Assembly (NCBI GenBank): GCA_938003725.1
Contig: CALKXX010000042.1
Location: forward strand, 1-7,997
Reading direction: 5' to 3'
Source of the DNA: an uncultured Sphingomonadaceae bacterium
Lineage (GTDB): Bacteria; Pseudomonadota; Alphaproteobacteria; Sphingomonadales; Sphingomonadaceae
Length of the DNA stretch: 7,997 nt
This document shows, piece by piece, positions 7,335 to 7,997 of this stretch. Below the pieces are notes generated by a model. The model searched no databases. It worked only from the letters and a program-made list of their open reading frames with translations, and was not told the origin of the DNA. The translations under genes were made by a program, and so were the position numbers. Each line of letters starts with the position of its first letter. Within the stretch, counting starts at the first letter, position 1.

Positions 7335-7882
7335 GCGCGCCCAATCTGTCCGGTATCCACCATGTTGCCTATCGCTGCCGCGATGCGAAAGAGACCACTG
7401 AATTCTACCAGCGCGTCATGGGCATGAGCTTTGACCTGGCTTTTGCGGAAAACGAAGTCCCGTCCACCGGTGCCTATGACCCCTATATGCATATTTTTCT
7501 GGACGCCGGCGGCGGCAATATTCTCGCCTTTTTTGAGCTGCCTGAACAACCGGACATGGGCAAAGACCCGAATACACCGGAATGGGTGCAACATATCGCA
7601 TTCAAGGTCGGCACGCTCGATGAATTGCTGGCGGCAAAGAAAAATGCCGAGGCAGAGGGACTGGAAGTTTTGGGGCCTACCCATCACGGGATATTCAAAT
7701 CGATCTATTTCTTTGACCCCAATGGTCACCGCCTGGAAATTGCCTGTGATATTGGCACTGATGAAGAGATGGCCGAGCTGCGCCGTGTAGCGCCGGAAAT
7801 GCTCGAAGAATGGAGCCGCACCAAAAAAGCGCCCCAGCACGCTGCCTGGTTGCATGAAAAGGCGCGCGACGAGCATCAATAG
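7331..7882 (+). CDS. VOC (glyoxalase/dioxygenase) superfamily metalloprotein of unknown substrate
   Basis: This 183-residue protein has two beta-alpha-beta-beta-beta VOC modules. All four canonical metal-ligand positions can be placed: H11 in GIHHVAYRCRD, E69 in ILAFFEL, H88 in VQHIAFKV and E136 in GHRLEIACD. A metal-dependent enzyme is therefore likely (isomerase, lyase, epimerase or ring-cleavage dioxygenase type), but the fold does not identify the substrate. A charged C-terminal extension (about 142-183) rich in Glu, Arg and Trp follows the VOC core. The ATG at 7331 overlaps the hppD stop (ATGA), and a fumarylacetoacetate hydrolase-type gene starts 60 nt after its stop. Context points to aromatic amino acid catabolism, for example processing of homogentisate-derived intermediates or detoxification of a by-product. 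That role is inference. Confidence 0.85.
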   Translation: MSAPNLSGIHHVAYRCRDAKETTEFYQRVMGMSFDLAFAENEVPSTGAYDPYMHIFLDAGGGNILAFFELPEQPDMGKDPNTPEWVQHIAFKVGTLDELLAAKKNAEAEGLEVLGPTHHGIFKSIYFFDPNGHRLEIACDIGTDEEMAELRRVAPEMLEEWSRTKKAPQHAAWLHEKARDEHQ

Positions 7883-7942
7883 ATATATTGATTCTTACCG
7901 CGACACAGCGCAGGGTTGCGACAAGCAAAAGATCGGAAAACC

Positions 7943-7997
7943 ATGAAACTCGCTACGCTGAAAAATGATACCCGCGACGGCCGTCTTGTCGTTGTGT
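7943..7997 (+). CDS. Fumarylacetoacetate hydrolase family protein, N-terminal fragment
   Basis: Only 18 codons are visible before the right edge: MKLATLKNDTRDGRLVVV. This opening (a short MKLATLK strand followed by RDGRLVVV) matches the N-terminus of the alphaproteobacterial FAA hydrolase proteins often encoded next to hppD. Full-length members split fumarylacetoacetate into fumarate and acetoacetate, the last step of tyrosine degradation. The catalytic metal-binding residues lie outside the window. GGA at 7935-7937 is 5 nt from the ATG and could serve as the ribosome binding site. The 60-nt gap from the VOC gene shows no promoter, so it is probably in the same operon. The call rests on a short peptide plus gene context. 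Confidence 0.7.
   Translation, partial: MKLATLKNDTRDGRLVVV

Noticed and set aside
7289..7879. Reverse-strand open frame of 196 codons antisense to the VOC gene
   Set aside because: It is a mirror of a gene with clear VOC motifs; its translation shows no domain signature.
7899..7920. Imperfect hairpin CGCGAC/GTTGCG between the VOC gene and the FAA hydrolase gene
   Set aside because: Only 6 pairs including one G-U, a 10-nt loop and no U-tract; not a convincing terminator, and the genes are likely co-transcribed.

Overview
The window reads as chromosomal DNA of an alphaproteobacterium, most likely a sphingomonad of moderate GC (a Sphingorhabdus- or Parasphingorhabdus-like genus is a guess). 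This rests on the protein signatures of the imuA-imuB-dnaE2 cassette and the hppD cluster, and on a perfect alphaproteobacterial LexA operator (GAAC-N7-GAAC) in front of imuA. No mobile element, CRISPR array, rRNA or tRNA was seen. Coding density is high, and no intergenic gap exceeds about 135 bases.

Layout: (1) 1-210, minus strand: the 5' end of a voltage-gated ion channel gene that runs off the left edge. (2) 211-343: divergent intergenic region, with a candidate promoter for the SOS operon. (3) 344-6137, plus strand: imuA-imuB-dnaE2, the damage-inducible mutasome. ImuA is a RecA-like protein without a Walker A motif. ImuB is a Y-family protein without catalytic acids but with a candidate beta-clamp motif. 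DnaE2 (ImuC) is the error-prone C-family polymerase with its catalytic aspartates intact. Together they carry out translesion synthesis after LexA derepression. (4) 6138-6230: a promoter region whose -10 is covered by an inverted repeat. (5) 6231-7997, plus strand: a tyrosine/phenylalanine catabolic cluster. It holds 4-hydroxyphenylpyruvate dioxygenase, an uncharacterised VOC-fold metalloprotein translationally coupled to it, and the first codons of a fumarylacetoacetate hydrolase-type gene. Homogentisate dioxygenase and maleylacetoacetate isomerase genes are not in the window.

The main points of interest are regulatory and architectural. The LexA operator spans the imuA start codon, directly after a promoter-like element, which implies a nearly leaderless, operator-embedded start. 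imuA and imuB overlap out of frame by about 110 nt. A 7-8-7 inverted repeat sits on the hppD promoter. An unassigned VOC enzyme is locked to hppD by an ATGA overlap. No wholly new multi-gene system is evident.
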